Below, in pieces: positions 5,875 to 15,312 of a stretch of DNA of 15,799 nt. The translations under genes were made by a program, and so were the position numbers. The notes under the pieces were generated by a model, which saw only the letters and a program-made list of their open reading frames with translations, did no database searches and was not told the DNA's origin. Within the stretch, counting starts at the first letter, position 1; the number at the start of each line of letters is the position of its first letter. Source of the stretch: Rhizobium sp. Q54 (GTDB lineage Bacteria > Bacteroidota > Bacteroidia > Flavobacteriales > Flavobacteriaceae); NCBI GenBank assembly GCA_943324395.2, contig CALPLL020000015.1:1-15799 (forward strand), in the 5' to 3' direction.

Positions 5875-7377
5875 ATGAAGCAATCATACGATATTGTAAT
5901 TGTAGGTTCTGGAATTGGTGGCTTGAGCACGCTTTTGTATTTATCCGAAACTCCAATATTTAAAGAAGGTAAACTCTCCATTTGTATAGTGGTTAAAGGT
6001 GCTTTAAATGAAACCAACACCAATTGGGCTCAAGGCGGAATTGCAGCTGTTAAAGCACTTGACGATAATTTTGAAAAACATATTAATGATACTCTTGTTG
6101 CTGGCGCTTACGCAAATGATAAAGCAATTGTAGAAAAAGTAATCCAATCAGCACCCGATTTAATTGAAGATTTAATTGAATGGGGAACCCAATTTGATAA
6201 AAAAAATAATGGTGAATTTGATCTTGCTAAAGAAGGCGGTCACAGTGATGCGCGAATTTGGCACAAAGAAGACCAAACTGGAAAGGACATTCAATCGTCA
6301 TTAATAAATAAAATCAAAGGCCTAAAAAACATAGACCTATTTGACAATTCCACACTTATCAATGCCGAAAAACTAGAAAATAATACCTTTTCAATTCAAC
6401 TATTTGATAATAAAAATAACTTTTTCAATAATGTAATTTGTAGTAAACTAGTTTTAGCAACTGGAGGAATTGGAGGGTTATTTGAAAAATCAACCAATCA
6501 AGAAAATGCAACAAGTGACGGCGTTTTTATTGCCAATAAATTAGGTGCTACAATTGAAAATTTATCCTTTATTCAGTTTCACCCAACAGGCTTATTTGAA
6601 GAAGGCAGTATTTCATTCTTAATTTCTGAAGCTTTAAGAGGTTCTGGTGCAATATTGAAGAATGAACAAAAAGAAGCTTTTATGTACAAATACGATGATC
6701 GCTTGGATTTAGCTCCAAGAGATGTTGTTTCAAGAGCTATTATTGATGAAATAAAAACACAAAAACTTCCTCACGTTTATTTAGATGCCACTAAAATTGA
6801 TCCATTAATAATAGACAAACATTATCCGCACATTAAAAAAGAATGCTTTTTAAGATTAGGAATCAATATTCAAAATGATTTTATACCAGTTATACCAGTG
6901 CAGCATTATTCATGTGGAGGAATTAAAGTGAATGAATTTGGCGAAACCTCCGTAAGTGGTTTATTTGCAATTGGCGAAGTGGCGTCAACGGGCTTGCATG
7001 GAGCAAATAGACTGGCTTCGAATTCATTGTTGGAAGCCATTGCATTTGCAAAATTCTCAATACCTTCATTAACTGCAAATTTATCAAACGATTTGGTGAC
7101 TTCTGATAATGATAAATTATTAAAGTTATTAAAAGTTGACAAAAATGTAATTCAAAAAATTATTAGTTCCAATGCTGGTATCGTTAAATCTAATGAAGGT
7201 TTGAAGAAAGCATTAGAACAACTTTTAGAAATAAAATCAAAAGCAGTTGAAAGTGATAAATTTAGTACAACCGATTTTGAAGCCAATTGCATTTTAGAAT
7301 CAGCCATACTTTTAATTCAAGATGCTTTAAATCAAAAAGTAAATAGAGGCGTTTATTTTAATATTGATTTAGTTTAA
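5875..7377 (+). CDS. nadB: L-aspartate oxidase
   Basis: Flavoenzyme oxidising L-aspartate to iminoaspartate, the first step of the bacterial de novo NAD route; the product passes to NadA. 500 residues, slightly short for the family. It has the N-terminal dinucleotide-binding GSGIGG (11-16), NTNWAQGGIAA (48-58), HSDARIWHKEDQTG (123-136), ATGGIGGLF (195-203), FIQFHPTG (232-239), SEALRGSGA (251-259), APRDVVSRA (280-288) with the expected active-site arginine, and the FAD-binding C-terminal run QHYSCGG (343-349) and TGLHGANRLASNSLLEA (372-388). The closing helical region is present. It ends the operon; the neighbour is convergent, and I see no strong terminator in the 26-base gap. Confidence 0.97.
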   Translation: MKQSYDIVIVGSGIGGLSTLLYLSETPIFKEGKLSICIVVKGALNETNTNWAQGGIAAVKALDDNFEKHINDTLVAGAYANDKAIVEKVIQSAPDLIEDLIEWGTQFDKKNNGEFDLAKEGGHSDARIWHKEDQTGKDIQSSLINKIKGLKNIDLFDNSTLINAEKLENNTFSIQLFDNKNNFFNNVICSKLVLATGGIGGLFEKSTNQENATSDGVFIANKLGATIENLSFIQFHPTGLFEEGSISFLISEALRGSGAILKNEQKEAFMYKYDDRLDLAPRDVVSRAIIDEIKTQKLPHVYLDATKIDPLIIDKHYPHIKKECFLRLGINIQNDFIPVIPVQHYSCGGIKVNEFGETSVSGLFAIGEVASTGLHGANRLASNSLLEAIAFAKFSIPSLTANLSNDLVTSDNDKLLKLLKVDKNVIQKIISSNAGIVKSNEGLKKALEQLLEIKSKAVESDKFSTTDFEANCILESAILLIQDALNQKVNRGVYFNIDLV

Positions 7378-7403
7378 ACAATTAAAAGCTACTAAATTTA
7401 TAT

Positions 7404-8453
7404 TTACAACTTCATTTTCTTTTGACCTTTGTCAACGCCTTTTACGAATTTAATCAATCCGCCCATGTACGTTTCTTGATCGTCATACATCGACATGTGA
7501 CTTCCATTTGGACAATATAAATAACTTCCATTTTGGAATTGTGTCGACATCCATTCCATGTGTTTAGGATCCATCGTGTCATTTTTAGCGCCTACAACAA
7601 GCGTTGGAGTTGAAATTTTCTTTAAATCTTGTGAACGATCCCATTTTTCTAATTTCCCAGAAAGTCCAAATTCACTTGGCCCTTGCATGGTTACATAAAG
7701 CGATTGGTTCATTTTAGAAAACGATCTGTTTACTGGCTCTGGCCAATTTTGAAGCGGGATTCTACAAATGTGTTCTGCATAAAAATTAGGCATTAGCAAT
7801 TCCATATACCTAGGATTCGAAAAATCTTTTTTAGCTTCAATTTCACGAATTTCTTTCAATACTTCCGGCTTGAATTGTTTAGAAAGAACGTCTTCAGCAT
7901 ATTTCCCATAATCGGGAGCGCTTGACATCATGTTTGAAATGATTAAACCTTTCAAGTTATTTTGATATTTCATAGCATAATCCATTGCTAAAATTCCTCC
8001 CCAAGAATGTCCAAGTAAATAGAAATTGTCTTTATTTAATCCTAATGCAATTCGAACTTGCTCCACTTCCTCTACAAAGCGAGGTAAATCCCACATAGCA
8101 ACATCATTTGGATTATCAGAATTTCCACAACCCAATTGATCATAATAAATGAACTCAATTCCCTCTTTTGGAAGGAAACTCTCAAAACACTCAAAATATT
8201 CGTGGGTTGCTCCAGGCCCACCATTTAATAGCAAAACTTTAATCTTTGGGTTGTTACCAATTTTCTTTGTCCAAACTTTAAAATTCCCTTTTGGAGTTGA
8301 AATGGTAACTACTTTTATTCCACCAGTTTTTATTCCAGTTTCAGTATCCGATAGATAACTCGAAGGAGTTTCAGATCCAGTTTTTTGATTACAAGAAAAC
8401 AATAAACCGATTATGGCAATAAAAAATATACTTTTTAAGAATGCGTTTTTCAT
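7404..8453 (-). CDS. Alpha/beta-hydrolase lipoprotein, proline iminopeptidase-like (S33)
   Basis: Predicted exported lipoprotein of 349 residues. The N-terminus has a short basic end, a hydrophobic stretch (about 9-19) and a lipobox ending LLFSC with Cys21 as the lipidated residue. The hydrolase part shows NGGPG (77-81), matching the HGGPG oxyanion motif of prolyl aminopeptidases, YYDQLGCGNSD (103-113), the nucleophile elbow GHSWGG (148-153, Ser150), a probable acid at Asp292 in GAKNDTMDP, and His319 in NGSHM. A cap region lies between about 180 and 270. The likely activity is release of N-terminal proline or a related hydrolysis at the cell envelope; substrate unknown. It follows hisS on the same strand with 14 bases between, so the two may be cotranscribed. 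Confidence 0.85.
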   Translation of the reverse strand: MKNAFLKSIFFIAIIGLLFSCNQKTGSETPSSYLSDTETGIKTGGIKVVTISTPKGNFKVWTKKIGNNPKIKVLLLNGGPGATHEYFECFESFLPKEGIEFIYYDQLGCGNSDNPNDVAMWDLPRFVEEVEQVRIALGLNKDNFYLLGHSWGGILAMDYAMKYQNNLKGLIISNMMSSAPDYGKYAEDVLSKQFKPEVLKEIREIEAKKDFSNPRYMELLMPNFYAEHICRIPLQNWPEPVNRSFSKMNQSLYVTMQGPSEFGLSGKLEKWDRSQDLKKISTPTLVVGAKNDTMDPKHMEWMSTQFQNGSYLYCPNGSHMSMYDDQETYMGGLIKFVKGVDKGQKKMKL

Positions 8454-8467
8454 AACTATTGATTTAA

Positions 8468-9844
8468 TTAATTATTTATAAGTGTGTTTTTTAATTCTTC
8501 AAAATTTAATGTTATTTGTTCTCCAGAAACCAAGTTTTTTAAGGCAAATTTATCCTCTTTCATTTCAGTTTCTCCAACAATAATTGCGAATTTAATTGCT
8601 CGTTTGTCGGCGTGCATGAATTGTTTTCCCACTTTAACTGCATCAGGATATAATTCAACTTTTATTCCAAAATTGCGTAATTTTTTTATTGCTTTCATAG
8701 AATAAAAGGCCTCTTTTTCACCATAATTGATAAACAACGCTTTCGAAGTTGAACTTACCGTTTCAGGAAATAAATTCAATTCTTCAATTACCAAATAAAT
8801 ACGGTCCAAGCCAAATGATATTCCCACCCCACTCATGTCTTTCAGTCCGAAAATCCCAGTCAAATTATCGTATCTACCACCACCACCAATGGATCCCATT
8901 GAAATTTCTTTTGGTGGAGCAACTTCAAATATTGCCCCTGTGTAATAATTTAATCCACGAGCAAGAGTTACATCTAAGTCTAAATTGGATTTGGATAAAC
9001 CCAATTCTGAAACCGCATCGCAAATAAATTTTACTTCTTCAATTCCTTTCATTCCTTCAGATGAAGAATGTAAAAGAGTTGCTAATTTTTCAATTTTATC
9101 AGAAATCGATCCCGTAAAATTAAATAACGGTTGTACTTTTTGAATTGCAGCTTCAGAAATTCCTTTTTCAAGCATTTCTGTTTTTACGCCGTCCTCCCCT
9201 ATTTTATCTAGTTTGTCTAAAGCAACTGTAAAATCTATTAACTTATCTGAAGCGCCAATAACCTCAGCAATTCCAGATAATATTTTTCTATTATTGATTT
9301 TGATTGTAACGCCATTCAAACCCAAATCGGTGAAAACAGCATCATACAATTGAATTAATTCCACTTCTTGCCATAACGATTTTGAACCTACCACATCGGC
9401 ATCGCATTGATAAAACTCTCTAAAACGGCCTTTTTGTGGACGATCAGCTCGCCAAACGGGTTGGATTTGGTATCTTTTAAATGGAAATTCAATATCATTT
9501 TGGTGCTGAACTACATATCTCGCAAAAGGTACGGTTAAATCGTAACGAAGTGCTTTTTCAGAAATACTTGAAGTCAACTTATTACTTTCTTTATTTACAA
9601 GTGCGCTTTCATTGGCTTTAGCCAAATAATCTCCTGAATTTAATATTTTAAATATCAATCGGTCTCCTTCTTCACCATATTTCCCCATTAAAGTTTCAGA
9701 ATTTTCAAAAGATGGCGTTTCAATAGGTTGAAATCCAAATTTTTCAAAATTACTTTTGATAATAGAAATAATATATTGACGTTTTGCAACTTCACTTGGT
9801 GAAAAGTCGCGCGTACCTTTAGGAATACTCGGTTTTTGAGCCAT
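8468..9844 (-). CDS. hisS: Histidyl-tRNA synthetase
   Basis: Class II synthetase that charges tRNA-His in the cytosol. 458 residues, normal length. Signatures: KGTRDFSP (9-16) at the N-terminus, motif 1 region (about 36-60), [14 protein letters not shown] (98-111), motif 2 with [19 protein letters not shown] (128-146), histidine-specific ARGLNYYTG (295-303), GGGGRYDNL (320-328) and motif 3 GISFGLDR (341-348). The anticodon-binding domain fills about 365-455. It reads on the minus strand, ahead of the hydrolase lipoprotein. A good -7 element lies upstream. All catalytic motifs are intact. Confidence 0.97.
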   Translation of the reverse strand: MAQKPSIPKGTRDFSPSEVAKRQYIISIIKSNFEKFGFQPIETPSFENSETLMGKYGEEGDRLIFKILNSGDYLAKANESALVNKESNKLTSSISEKALRYDLTVPFARYVVQHQNDIEFPFKRYQIQPVWRADRPQKGRFREFYQCDADVVGSKSLWQEVELIQLYDAVFTDLGLNGVTIKINNRKILSGIAEVIGASDKLIDFTVALDKLDKIGEDGVKTEMLEKGISEAAIQKVQPLFNFTGSISDKIEKLATLLHSSSEGMKGIEEVKFICDAVSELGLSKSNLDLDVTLARGLNYYTGAIFEVAPPKEISMGSIGGGGRYDNLTGIFGLKDMSGVGISFGLDRIYLVIEELNLFPETVSSTSKALFINYGEKEAFYSMKAIKKLRNFGIKVELYPDAVKVGKQFMHADKRAIKFAIIVGETEMKEDKFALKNLVSGEQITLNFEELKNTLINN

Positions 9845-9909
9845 ATAAATAGCAGATTTTTAGGTTATAGATTTTAGAATTGAATCCTCTAAAAACTAAT
9901 TTTTAAGAG

Positions 9910-9917
9910 CAAATTTA
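9910..9917 (-). promoter_or_regulatory. Probable hisS promoter -7 element
   Basis: On the minus strand TAAATTTG is a perfect TAnnTTTG, 66 bases before the hisS ATG. The -33 position has only TTA/TTT sequence rather than TTG. Predicted leader about 60 bases. Confidence 0.45.
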
Positions 9918-10033
9918 TAATCTAAATTCTATAATTTTAAATTTCTCTATGCAAATATCATATTTTTATACTAAATAATGGACGTTCTAAAGCAAACTTG
10001 TTACAAAAATTGTATTTTCGTGTCAAATTACAA

Positions 10034-11278
10034 ATGATGTTCAAATTAACTGTAGAAAATATCCGAATTGCACTTGGTTCTATCCGAACTCAATTATTGC
10101 GAACTATACTTACTATTTTAATCATTGCAATTGGAATTACTGCATTAGTAGGAATTTTAACCGTGGTTTCGGCGTTAAAAAACACATTGTCTTCCAATTT
10201 TGCCTCAATGGGCTCAAATACTTTTAACATTACTCAATATGAAACTAGCACTCGAAGACGCGGTGGTGGTGAAATTGACAAAGTAAATCCTATTATTACT
10301 TGGCCTCAAGCCAAAGCGTTTAAAGAACATTACAAATATCCTTTTACAGAAACTTCATTGTCATTTGTAGCAACTTCAAAAGCAGAAGTGAAATTTGAAT
10401 CAGAAAAAACAGATCCAGAAATAGCAGTTGTTGGAGTTGACGAGCATTTTCTTACGAATTCTGGTTTGGAAACTACCTTAGGTAGAAACTTTACCGGTTT
10501 TGACATAGACAACAATGCCTATGTTTGCGTGGTAGGTTCCGATTTTGAAAAAGGCTTGTTAAAAGAGGTAAATCCGATTAATAAGATTATCTCTATTCGT
10601 GGCGCAAAATTTAAAGTCATAGGAGTTTTGAAAGAGAAAGGATCGACATTTGGCAATAGCCAAGATTTGCGAGTTTTAATTCCAATTCAAGTGGCTAGAT
10701 CATTGTTTACTGCTCCCAACATCAATTATGCTATGAGTATTATGGTAGCAAAAGAGAATTTATTGGATGAAGCTGTTGACAACGCTGGAAATATTATGCG
10801 ACGTATTCGTAAATTAAATCCTGTTCAAGAAAATAATTTTGGGGTTTCAAGAAGCGATGATTTAATTAATAGGATTTCAGAAATGACTGGGGTTTTAAGC
10901 GCTTCAGCGTGGATTATTGGAATTATCACCATATTTGGTTCTTCTATTGCATTAATGAATATAATGCTGGTTTCTGTTACAGAAAGAACACGTGAAATAG
11001 GAGTTAGAAAAGCATTGGGAGCTAAAAGAAGTACTATTGCATTTCAGTTTTTTATAGAAACTTTAATCATTGGTCAATTAGGTGGAATTGTAGGAATTAT
11101 CTTTGGTATATTGATTGGTTATGGGATTTCAACTGCAATCGATTTTAGTTTTGTTATTCCTTGGGGAGCAGTTATTGCGGCAACTATTACAACTTTTATT
11201 GTGGCAGTAGTTTCGGGTTCTTACCCTGCTTTAAAGGCATCTAAATTAGATCCAATTGAAGCTTTAAGATACGAATAA
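10034..11278 (+). CDS. ABC transporter permease, MacB/FtsX family
   Basis: Inner-membrane permease of the MacB type, 414 residues from ATG 10034. An upstream in-frame TTG at 9998 would add 12 residues, but MMFKLTVENIRIALGS is the usual beginning. Layout: TM1 (about 21-48), a periplasmic MacB-type core domain (about 50-285), then three C-terminal membrane segments (about 288-312, 338-366 and 374-396). The loop TERTREIGVRKALGA (317-330) is the conserved FtsX-domain segment that meets the ATPase, and the tail SYPALKASKLDPIEALRYE is characteristic. No ATPase or membrane-fusion partner is in the window, so it either pairs with distant genes or is a lone copy. Such permeases move peptides, lipoproteins, antibiotics or toxins; this one's substrate cannot be told. 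Confidence 0.9.
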   Translation: MMFKLTVENIRIALGSIRTQLLRTILTILIIAIGITALVGILTVVSALKNTLSSNFASMGSNTFNITQYETSTRRRGGGEIDKVNPIITWPQAKAFKEHYKYPFTETSLSFVATSKAEVKFESEKTDPEIAVVGVDEHFLTNSGLETTLGRNFTGFDIDNNAYVCVVGSDFEKGLLKEVNPINKIISIRGAKFKVIGVLKEKGSTFGNSQDLRVLIPIQVARSLFTAPNINYAMSIMVAKENLLDEAVDNAGNIMRRIRKLNPVQENNFGVSRSDDLINRISEMTGVLSASAWIIGIITIFGSSIALMNIMLVSVTERTREIGVRKALGAKRSTIAFQFFIETLIIGQLGGIVGIIFGILIGYGISTAIDFSFVIPWGAVIAATITTFIVAVVSGSYPALKASKLDPIEALRYE

Positions 11279-11281
11279 TTG

Positions 11282-12136
11282 TTAGAAATTACAGGCAATC
11301 ATTCGGTCATTTCCATAAATATCTTTTCGAAGTTCAATATTTTTTAAACCTAAAGATACCAATAAATCTTGGGTTTCTTTGCCTAAATATTGATTGATTT
11401 CAAAGAATAATTGTCCGTTAGGATTTAAATTCGCAGCAGCCAACTCAGCAATTTTCTTGTAAAAAATTAGCGGATCATTATCTGAAACAAATAACGCCAA
11501 ATGTGGTTCGTTATCCAAAACATTGGGTTTGATTTCAGCTTTTTCTATGTTTCTAACATACGGCGGATTGGAAACTATAATGTCAAATTTCTGATCTAAA
11601 TGATTTGTTTCCAAAATATCCTTGTGTAAAAAAGTCACAGAAACGTTATTTAAACTCGCGTTTTTATGGGCTACAGCCAAAGCCTTTTCGGAAACATCAA
11701 CAGCAAAAACTGCAGAATTTAAAATGTTCTTTGCCAATGAAATCGCAATACAACCGCTTCCTGTCCCAATATCCAATATTTTTAAATCTTTCTTTTTGGA
11801 TAATTTACTATTTAATTTTACAATCCAATCTACCAACTCTTCAGTTTCAGATCTAGGAATTAATACATTTTCATCAACAATAAATTCTGAATTATAAAAA
11901 TGAGTTGTACCTAATATATATTGAATCGGAATTTGAGTTTTTAATTTTTCTAAAATAACATTCCAAATTGAAATATCATCTTCTGAAAATTCTTTGTCAA
12001 CATCCAAAGCAAGATCAATTCTCCTTAACTGGTGTTTGTTTTCCAGTATTAAATAAAAGAAACTCTCTGCTTCCATTTCATCATAAAATGGCAACAGTGA
12101 TTTAATAAAATTGATTTTATATTCTTTTATCTTCAT
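11282..12136 (-). CDS. prmC: Peptide chain release factor glutamine methyltransferase
   Basis: SAM-dependent methyltransferase that modifies the glutamine of the GGQ motif in release factors RF1/RF2. From ATG 12136 it has 284 residues. Motifs: QYILG (72-76), LIPRSETEELV (92-102), SAM-binding DIGTGSG (122-128), an acidic ribose site AVDVS (145-149), and catalytic NPPY (190-193). An earlier ATG at 12163 would add nine residues but overlap the acetyltransferase gene by 22 bases; the later start sits 5 bases after that gene's stop and begins MKIKEYKINF, which looks more natural. It converges on the ABC permease, with only 3 bases between the two stops. No catalytic residue is missing. Confidence 0.93.
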   Translation of the reverse strand: MKIKEYKINFIKSLLPFYDEMEAESFFYLILENKHQLRRIDLALDVDKEFSEDDISIWNVILEKLKTQIPIQYILGTTHFYNSEFIVDENVLIPRSETEELVDWIVKLNSKLSKKKDLKILDIGTGSGCIAISLAKNILNSAVFAVDVSEKALAVAHKNASLNNVSVTFLHKDILETNHLDQKFDIIVSNPPYVRNIEKAEIKPNVLDNEPHLALFVSDNDPLIFYKKIAELAAANLNPNGQLFFEINQYLGKETQDLLVSLGLKNIELRKDIYGNDRMIACNF

Positions 12137-12141
12137 ACTCT

Positions 12142-12627
12142 TTATAGCTTTTTCAACATCCAAACTTCACAAGAATTGTGCCCTGTATTTCCTATTTGTT
12201 GTTCTAAATATTCAAAACCTGATTTTCGATATAATTTTTGAGCGGCATCCATGTAACTCATTGTTTCGATGTAACAACTTTCAAAACCAAATTCGATTGC
12301 TTTTTCAATACAAAGATTCATCAGTTTAGTTCCAAAACCTAGCCCACGAATTTCAGGAAGAAAATACATTTTCTGAAGTTCGCAAATGGTAGCTTCGGCA
12401 TTTTCCAATTGCATAATTCCTGCACCACCTAAAATTTTACCATTATTTTCAACCACATAATAAATAGCTCTTGGAATATCATAAACTTCAAATAGAGTAT
12501 CTAAATATGGATCTGCATAAGCCGTTCCTACTTTTGGTGCGCCTAAATCAGTTAATACATCTCTAACTATTGCTGCCATTTGAGCATTGTCTTGCTTTTG
12601 GATTTCTCTAATTCTAATGCTTTCCAT
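12142..12627 (-). CDS. GNAT-family N-acetyltransferase
   Basis: Cytosolic acetyl-CoA-dependent acetyltransferase, 161 residues from ATG 12627. An in-frame start at 12666 would add 13 residues that would run into the divergent ribD start, and MESIRIREIQ is a typical GNAT opening. The acetyl-CoA binding motif A is seen as MYFLPEIRGLGFGTKLM (87-103, with R94-G95-L-G97-F-G99), and the C-terminal AAQKLYRKSGFEY (128-140) is the usual motif B. The substrate cannot be read from the sequence; small-molecule amines or protein N-termini are both possible. It precedes prmC by 5 bases and is probably cotranscribed with it. Confidence 0.85.
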   Translation of the reverse strand: MESIRIREIQKQDNAQMAAIVRDVLTDLGAPKVGTAYADPYLDTLFEVYDIPRAIYYVVENNGKILGGAGIMQLENAEATICELQKMYFLPEIRGLGFGTKLMNLCIEKAIEFGFESCYIETMSYMDAAQKLYRKSGFEYLEQQIGNTGHNSCEVWMLKKL

Positions 12628-12642
12628 ATTACTTTTTAATCG

Positions 12643-12650
12643 TATTTTTG
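12643..12650 (+). promoter_or_regulatory. ribD promoter -7 element
   Basis: TATTTTTG is a perfect TAnnTTTG. A TTT (12621-12623) stands at the -33 position with 19 bases between. The predicted start is about 12655-12657, at or beside the ribD start codon, which suggests a leaderless message. Confidence 0.5.
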
Positions 12651-12651
12651 C

Positions 12652-13698
12652 GTGGTGAAGGTACAAGAAAAATATATAAAAAGGTGCATAGAATTAGCCA
12701 AAAATGGATTGGGAACTACCTATCCAAATCCACTTGTAGGTTGCGTAATTGTATTTGAAAAAAATATTATTGGTGAAGGTTGGCATAAAAAATCGGGAGA
12801 ATCTCACGCTGAAGTAATTGCCATAGAATCAGTTCAGAACAAAGAATTACTTTCTTCATCAACACTTTATGTGAATTTAGAACCTTGTAGCCATTTTGGC
12901 AAAACGCCACCTTGCGCCGATTTAATTTTGAAATATAAAATTCCAAATGTGGTTATTGGTACTATTGATCCAAATAGTAAAGTTGCTGGAAAAGGAATTC
13001 AAAAATTAAAGGATTCGGGAGTAAATGTAACCTTCGGATTTTTAGAAAAAGAATGCAACGAACTCAATAAACGTTTTTTTACATTTCATAGAAAAAATCG
13101 ACCTTTTATTATATTAAAATGGGCTGAAAGCTCCGATGGATTTATCAGTCCGAAAAATAAAGACGAACAAAAACCGGTATGGATTTCCAATGAATATTCT
13201 CGTCAATTGGTTCACAAATGGCGAAGTGAAGAACAAGCAATATTGGTTGGATCCCAGACAATTTTGGATGACAACCCTTCTCTAACCGTTCGCGATTGGA
13301 CAGGCGAAAATCCAATTCGTGTAATAATTGACAAAGAAAATCAAGTTGATTCTTCAAAAAATGTATTTGATAGTCAAGCAAAAACGATTGTTTTTTCAAA
13401 CAAAGAAGTGACTTCAAATTCAGAAACAATTCAAAATATTAAAATCAATTTTGACCAAAATTCTACACAAGCTATTGTCGAAAAACTATTTGAAAATAAC
13501 ATTCAATCGATTATAATAGAGGGGGGTAGAAAAACAATTCAGTCCTTTATAGATGCGAATCTTTGGGACGAAGCAAGAGTTTTTATTGGAGAGATTAATT
13601 TAAATGAGGGAACAATAGCTCCTAAATTAAATAGTCCCATTTATTCCAAAAGTTATCTGAAAAATGATACTTTATTAACCTACAGAAACGATGATTAA
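12652..13698 (+). CDS. ribD: Bifunctional diaminohydroxyphosphoribosylaminopyrimidine deaminase / reductase
   Basis: Catalyses the second and third steps of riboflavin synthesis: deamination of the pyrimidine, then NADPH reduction of the ribosyl side chain. 348 residues. The N-terminal deaminase domain (about 1-145) has zinc ligands His52 in SHAE, Cys79 in EPCSH and Cys88 in TPPCAD, with Glu54 as proton shuttle. The C-terminal reductase (about 150-348) opens with RPFIILKWAESSDGFI (150-165) and carries EGG (290-292). The start is GTG at 12652 or 12655; homologues begin close to QEKYIKRCIELA, so either is plausible. It is the first gene of a three-gene run and overlaps the next by 8 bases. No other riboflavin gene is present in the window. 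Confidence 0.95.
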   Translation: MVKVQEKYIKRCIELAKNGLGTTYPNPLVGCVIVFEKNIIGEGWHKKSGESHAEVIAIESVQNKELLSSSTLYVNLEPCSHFGKTPPCADLILKYKIPNVVIGTIDPNSKVAGKGIQKLKDSGVNVTFGFLEKECNELNKRFFTFHRKNRPFIILKWAESSDGFISPKNKDEQKPVWISNEYSRQLVHKWRSEEQAILVGSQTILDDNPSLTVRDWTGENPIRVIIDKENQVDSSKNVFDSQAKTIVFSNKEVTSNSETIQNIKINFDQNSTQAIVEKLFENNIQSIIIEGGRKTIQSFIDANLWDEARVFIGEINLNEGTIAPKLNSPIYSKSYLKNDTLLTYRNDD

Positions 13699-14293
13699 TA
13701 CTATTATTTTTGATTTTGGCGATGTATTTATCAACTTGGATAAAGAAGCTACTCCATTGGCCTTAAAAAAGTTGGGATTGATAGAATGGAGTTCAGAAAT
13801 AGACTCATTAAATTTTAATTTCGAAAAGGGATTAATCACGAGAACTGATTTTTTGCTTGGATTAAATAAACTAGTTCCAAATGCAACTCAGGAAGAAGTT
13901 CTTGAGGCTTGGAATGGAGTTTTATTAGATTTTCCAATGTACCGATTAGAATTTCTTGAAAAATTATCTAAAAAATACCAAGTCTTTTTATTGAGCAATA
14001 CCGATTCAATTCACATCAATCATTTTAAAGATAGATACGGAGACGAATTTTACTATAGATTTTACAATTGCTTTGAAAAAGTATATTTTTCTTATAATTT
14101 GGGTAGGAGAAAACCTGATGTTGGAATTTACAACTTTGTGATCAACGAAAATAATTTGATTCCTGAAAAAACACTTTTTGTAGATGATAACTTTGACAAT
14201 ATAGAAGGTGCTAAAAAAACAGGATTACAAGTTTGGAATTTACTGAAAGGCAAAGAAGACGTTATTGAATTATTTGAAAAGGTAATACTATAA
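13691..14293 (+). CDS. HAD-superfamily hydrolase (YihX-like)
   Basis: Predicted cytosolic phosphatase of 200 residues. HAD motifs: I IIFDFGDVF with nucleophile Asp8, II LLSNTD (Ser102), III RRKPD (Lys141), IV FVDDNFDN (Asp165, Asp166). The position two after the nucleophile is Gly rather than the Asp of many phosphatases; this DxGxV form is normal for the YihX-like branch, which acts on sugar phosphates. A helical cap lies between about 15 and 90. The start overlaps the end of ribD by 8 bases, indicating coupled translation. Some bacteria use HAD enzymes to remove the phosphate from the RibD product in flavin synthesis, so a link to riboflavin is possible but not shown by sequence. Confidence 0.85.
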   Translation: MINTIIFDFGDVFINLDKEATPLALKKLGLIEWSSEIDSLNFNFEKGLITRTDFLLGLNKLVPNATQEEVLEAWNGVLLDFPMYRLEFLEKLSKKYQVFLLSNTDSIHINHFKDRYGDEFYYRFYNCFEKVYFSYNLGRRKPDVGIYNFVINENNLIPEKTLFVDDNFDNIEGAKKTGLQVWNLLKGKEDVIELFEKVIL

Positions 14294-14299
14294 TTCATT

Positions 14300-14911
14300 T
14301 TGGAAATAAAAGACACCTATAAAACTATTGAAATTCAAACAGAGGAAATACTATTTAAAGAAAAGAATAGTAAATTTTTTGGCTATGCATTTCCTGTTTC
14401 AACAACCGATGAAATTAAGATTTACATTGAAAAATTAAAGAAGCAACATTTTGGTGCTGTTCACTTTTGTTATGCGTATCAAATAGGAACCGAAAAAATT
14501 GAATTTCGAGCCAATGATGATGGAGAACCAAGCAATAGTGCAGGAATTCCAATTTATGGACAAATACAATCTTTTGGTTTAACCAATATATTAATTGTTG
14601 TTGTACGATTTTTCGGCGGGACCAAATTGGGTGTTGGCGGACTCATTACAGCCTATAAAACAACCGCGCAATTAGTTCTTGAAAATGCTTCAATTTTAGA
14701 AAAAACAATAGATATTCGATTCAAAATTACATTTGATTATAAAAATATAAACAAGGTAATGCGAATCATAAAAGAAAAACAGTTGGATATTCAATCCCAA
14801 AAAATGGAAGAAAATTGTGAGCTAATAATTGTTACAAGAAAGAAAAATGCCGAACGTATATTCGACATTTTTGATTCTATATTTGAAATTTCAATTTCAA
14901 AATTAGATTAG
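14300..14911 (+). CDS. YigZ/IMPACT family protein (UPF0029)
   Basis: 203-residue protein of the YigZ/IMPACT family, whose bacterial role is poorly defined; links to ribosome or translation functions have been proposed. The family signature is complete: KNSKFFGYAFPV (22-33), HFGAVHFCYAYQIG (50-63), DDGEPSNSAGIPI (73-85) and VRFFGGTKLGVGGLITAY (102-119). The C-terminal UPF0029-C domain fills about 140-203. It starts with TTG at 14300: an in-frame stop lies at 14291 and no ATG exists between them, so TTG is the only reasonable choice. It lies 6 bases after the HAD gene and converges with the thioesterase, overlapping it by 4 bases. Confidence 0.9.
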   Translation: MEIKDTYKTIEIQTEEILFKEKNSKFFGYAFPVSTTDEIKIYIEKLKKQHFGAVHFCYAYQIGTEKIEFRANDDGEPSNSAGIPIYGQIQSFGLTNILIVVVRFFGGTKLGVGGLITAYKTTAQLVLENASILEKTIDIRFKITFDYKNINKVMRIIKEKQLDIQSQKMEENCELIIVTRKKNAERIFDIFDSIFEISISKLD

Positions 14912-15312
14912 TCTAACTTCACCAATACCTCTTTAATATAATCTGGAGGGTTGATTGGTTTTCCCGTTGATAAGTCCACAAATACCAAAATAAAATGAGC
15001 AGTTGTTAACAATTCATTTTTCTCATTATGGATTTCGCAATCAAACTCAACTTTAACTGAAGATTGACTTTTAAAAGCTGTAGAAATTGTTAATAATTCA
15101 TCGTAACGAGCCGGTTTTTTGTAATTGATATTCATGGAAACTATTGGTAAAGCAATCCCGCTTTCTTCCATTAATTTATACGAAACCCCTTTGTTTCTTA
15201 ACCATTCCACTCTTCCTATTTCAAAATAAGGAATATAATTTCCGTGATAAACAACCCCCATTTGGTCTGTTTCAGAATAACGAACACGAACTTGAATTTG
15301 ATGTTTTTGCAT
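14908..15312 (-). CDS. Acyl-CoA thioesterase, YbgC/FadM type (4HBT hot-dog fold)
   Basis: 134-residue single hot-dog domain protein predicted to hydrolyse acyl-CoA thioesters in the cytosol. The active-site segment RYSETDQMGVVYHGNYIPYF (11-30) has the conserved Asp16 and the following YHGNY, as in 4-hydroxybenzoyl-CoA thioesterase and YbgC relatives; EIGRVEWLR (31-39) follows. Length is typical. Acyl chain preference cannot be told. It is transcribed alone, away from dnaA, and its last 4 bases overlap the end of the convergent YigZ gene. Confidence 0.9.
   Translation of the reverse strand: MQKHQIQVRVRYSETDQMGVVYHGNYIPYFEIGRVEWLRNKGVSYKLMEESGIALPIVSMNINYKKPARYDELLTISTAFKSQSSVKVEFDCEIHNEKNELLTTAHFILVFVDLSTGKPINPPDYIKEVLVKLD

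Noticed and set aside
8149..8358. Plus-strand short frame opposite the hydrolase
   Set aside because: Antisense shadow of a well-supported gene with clear lipobox and catalytic motifs.
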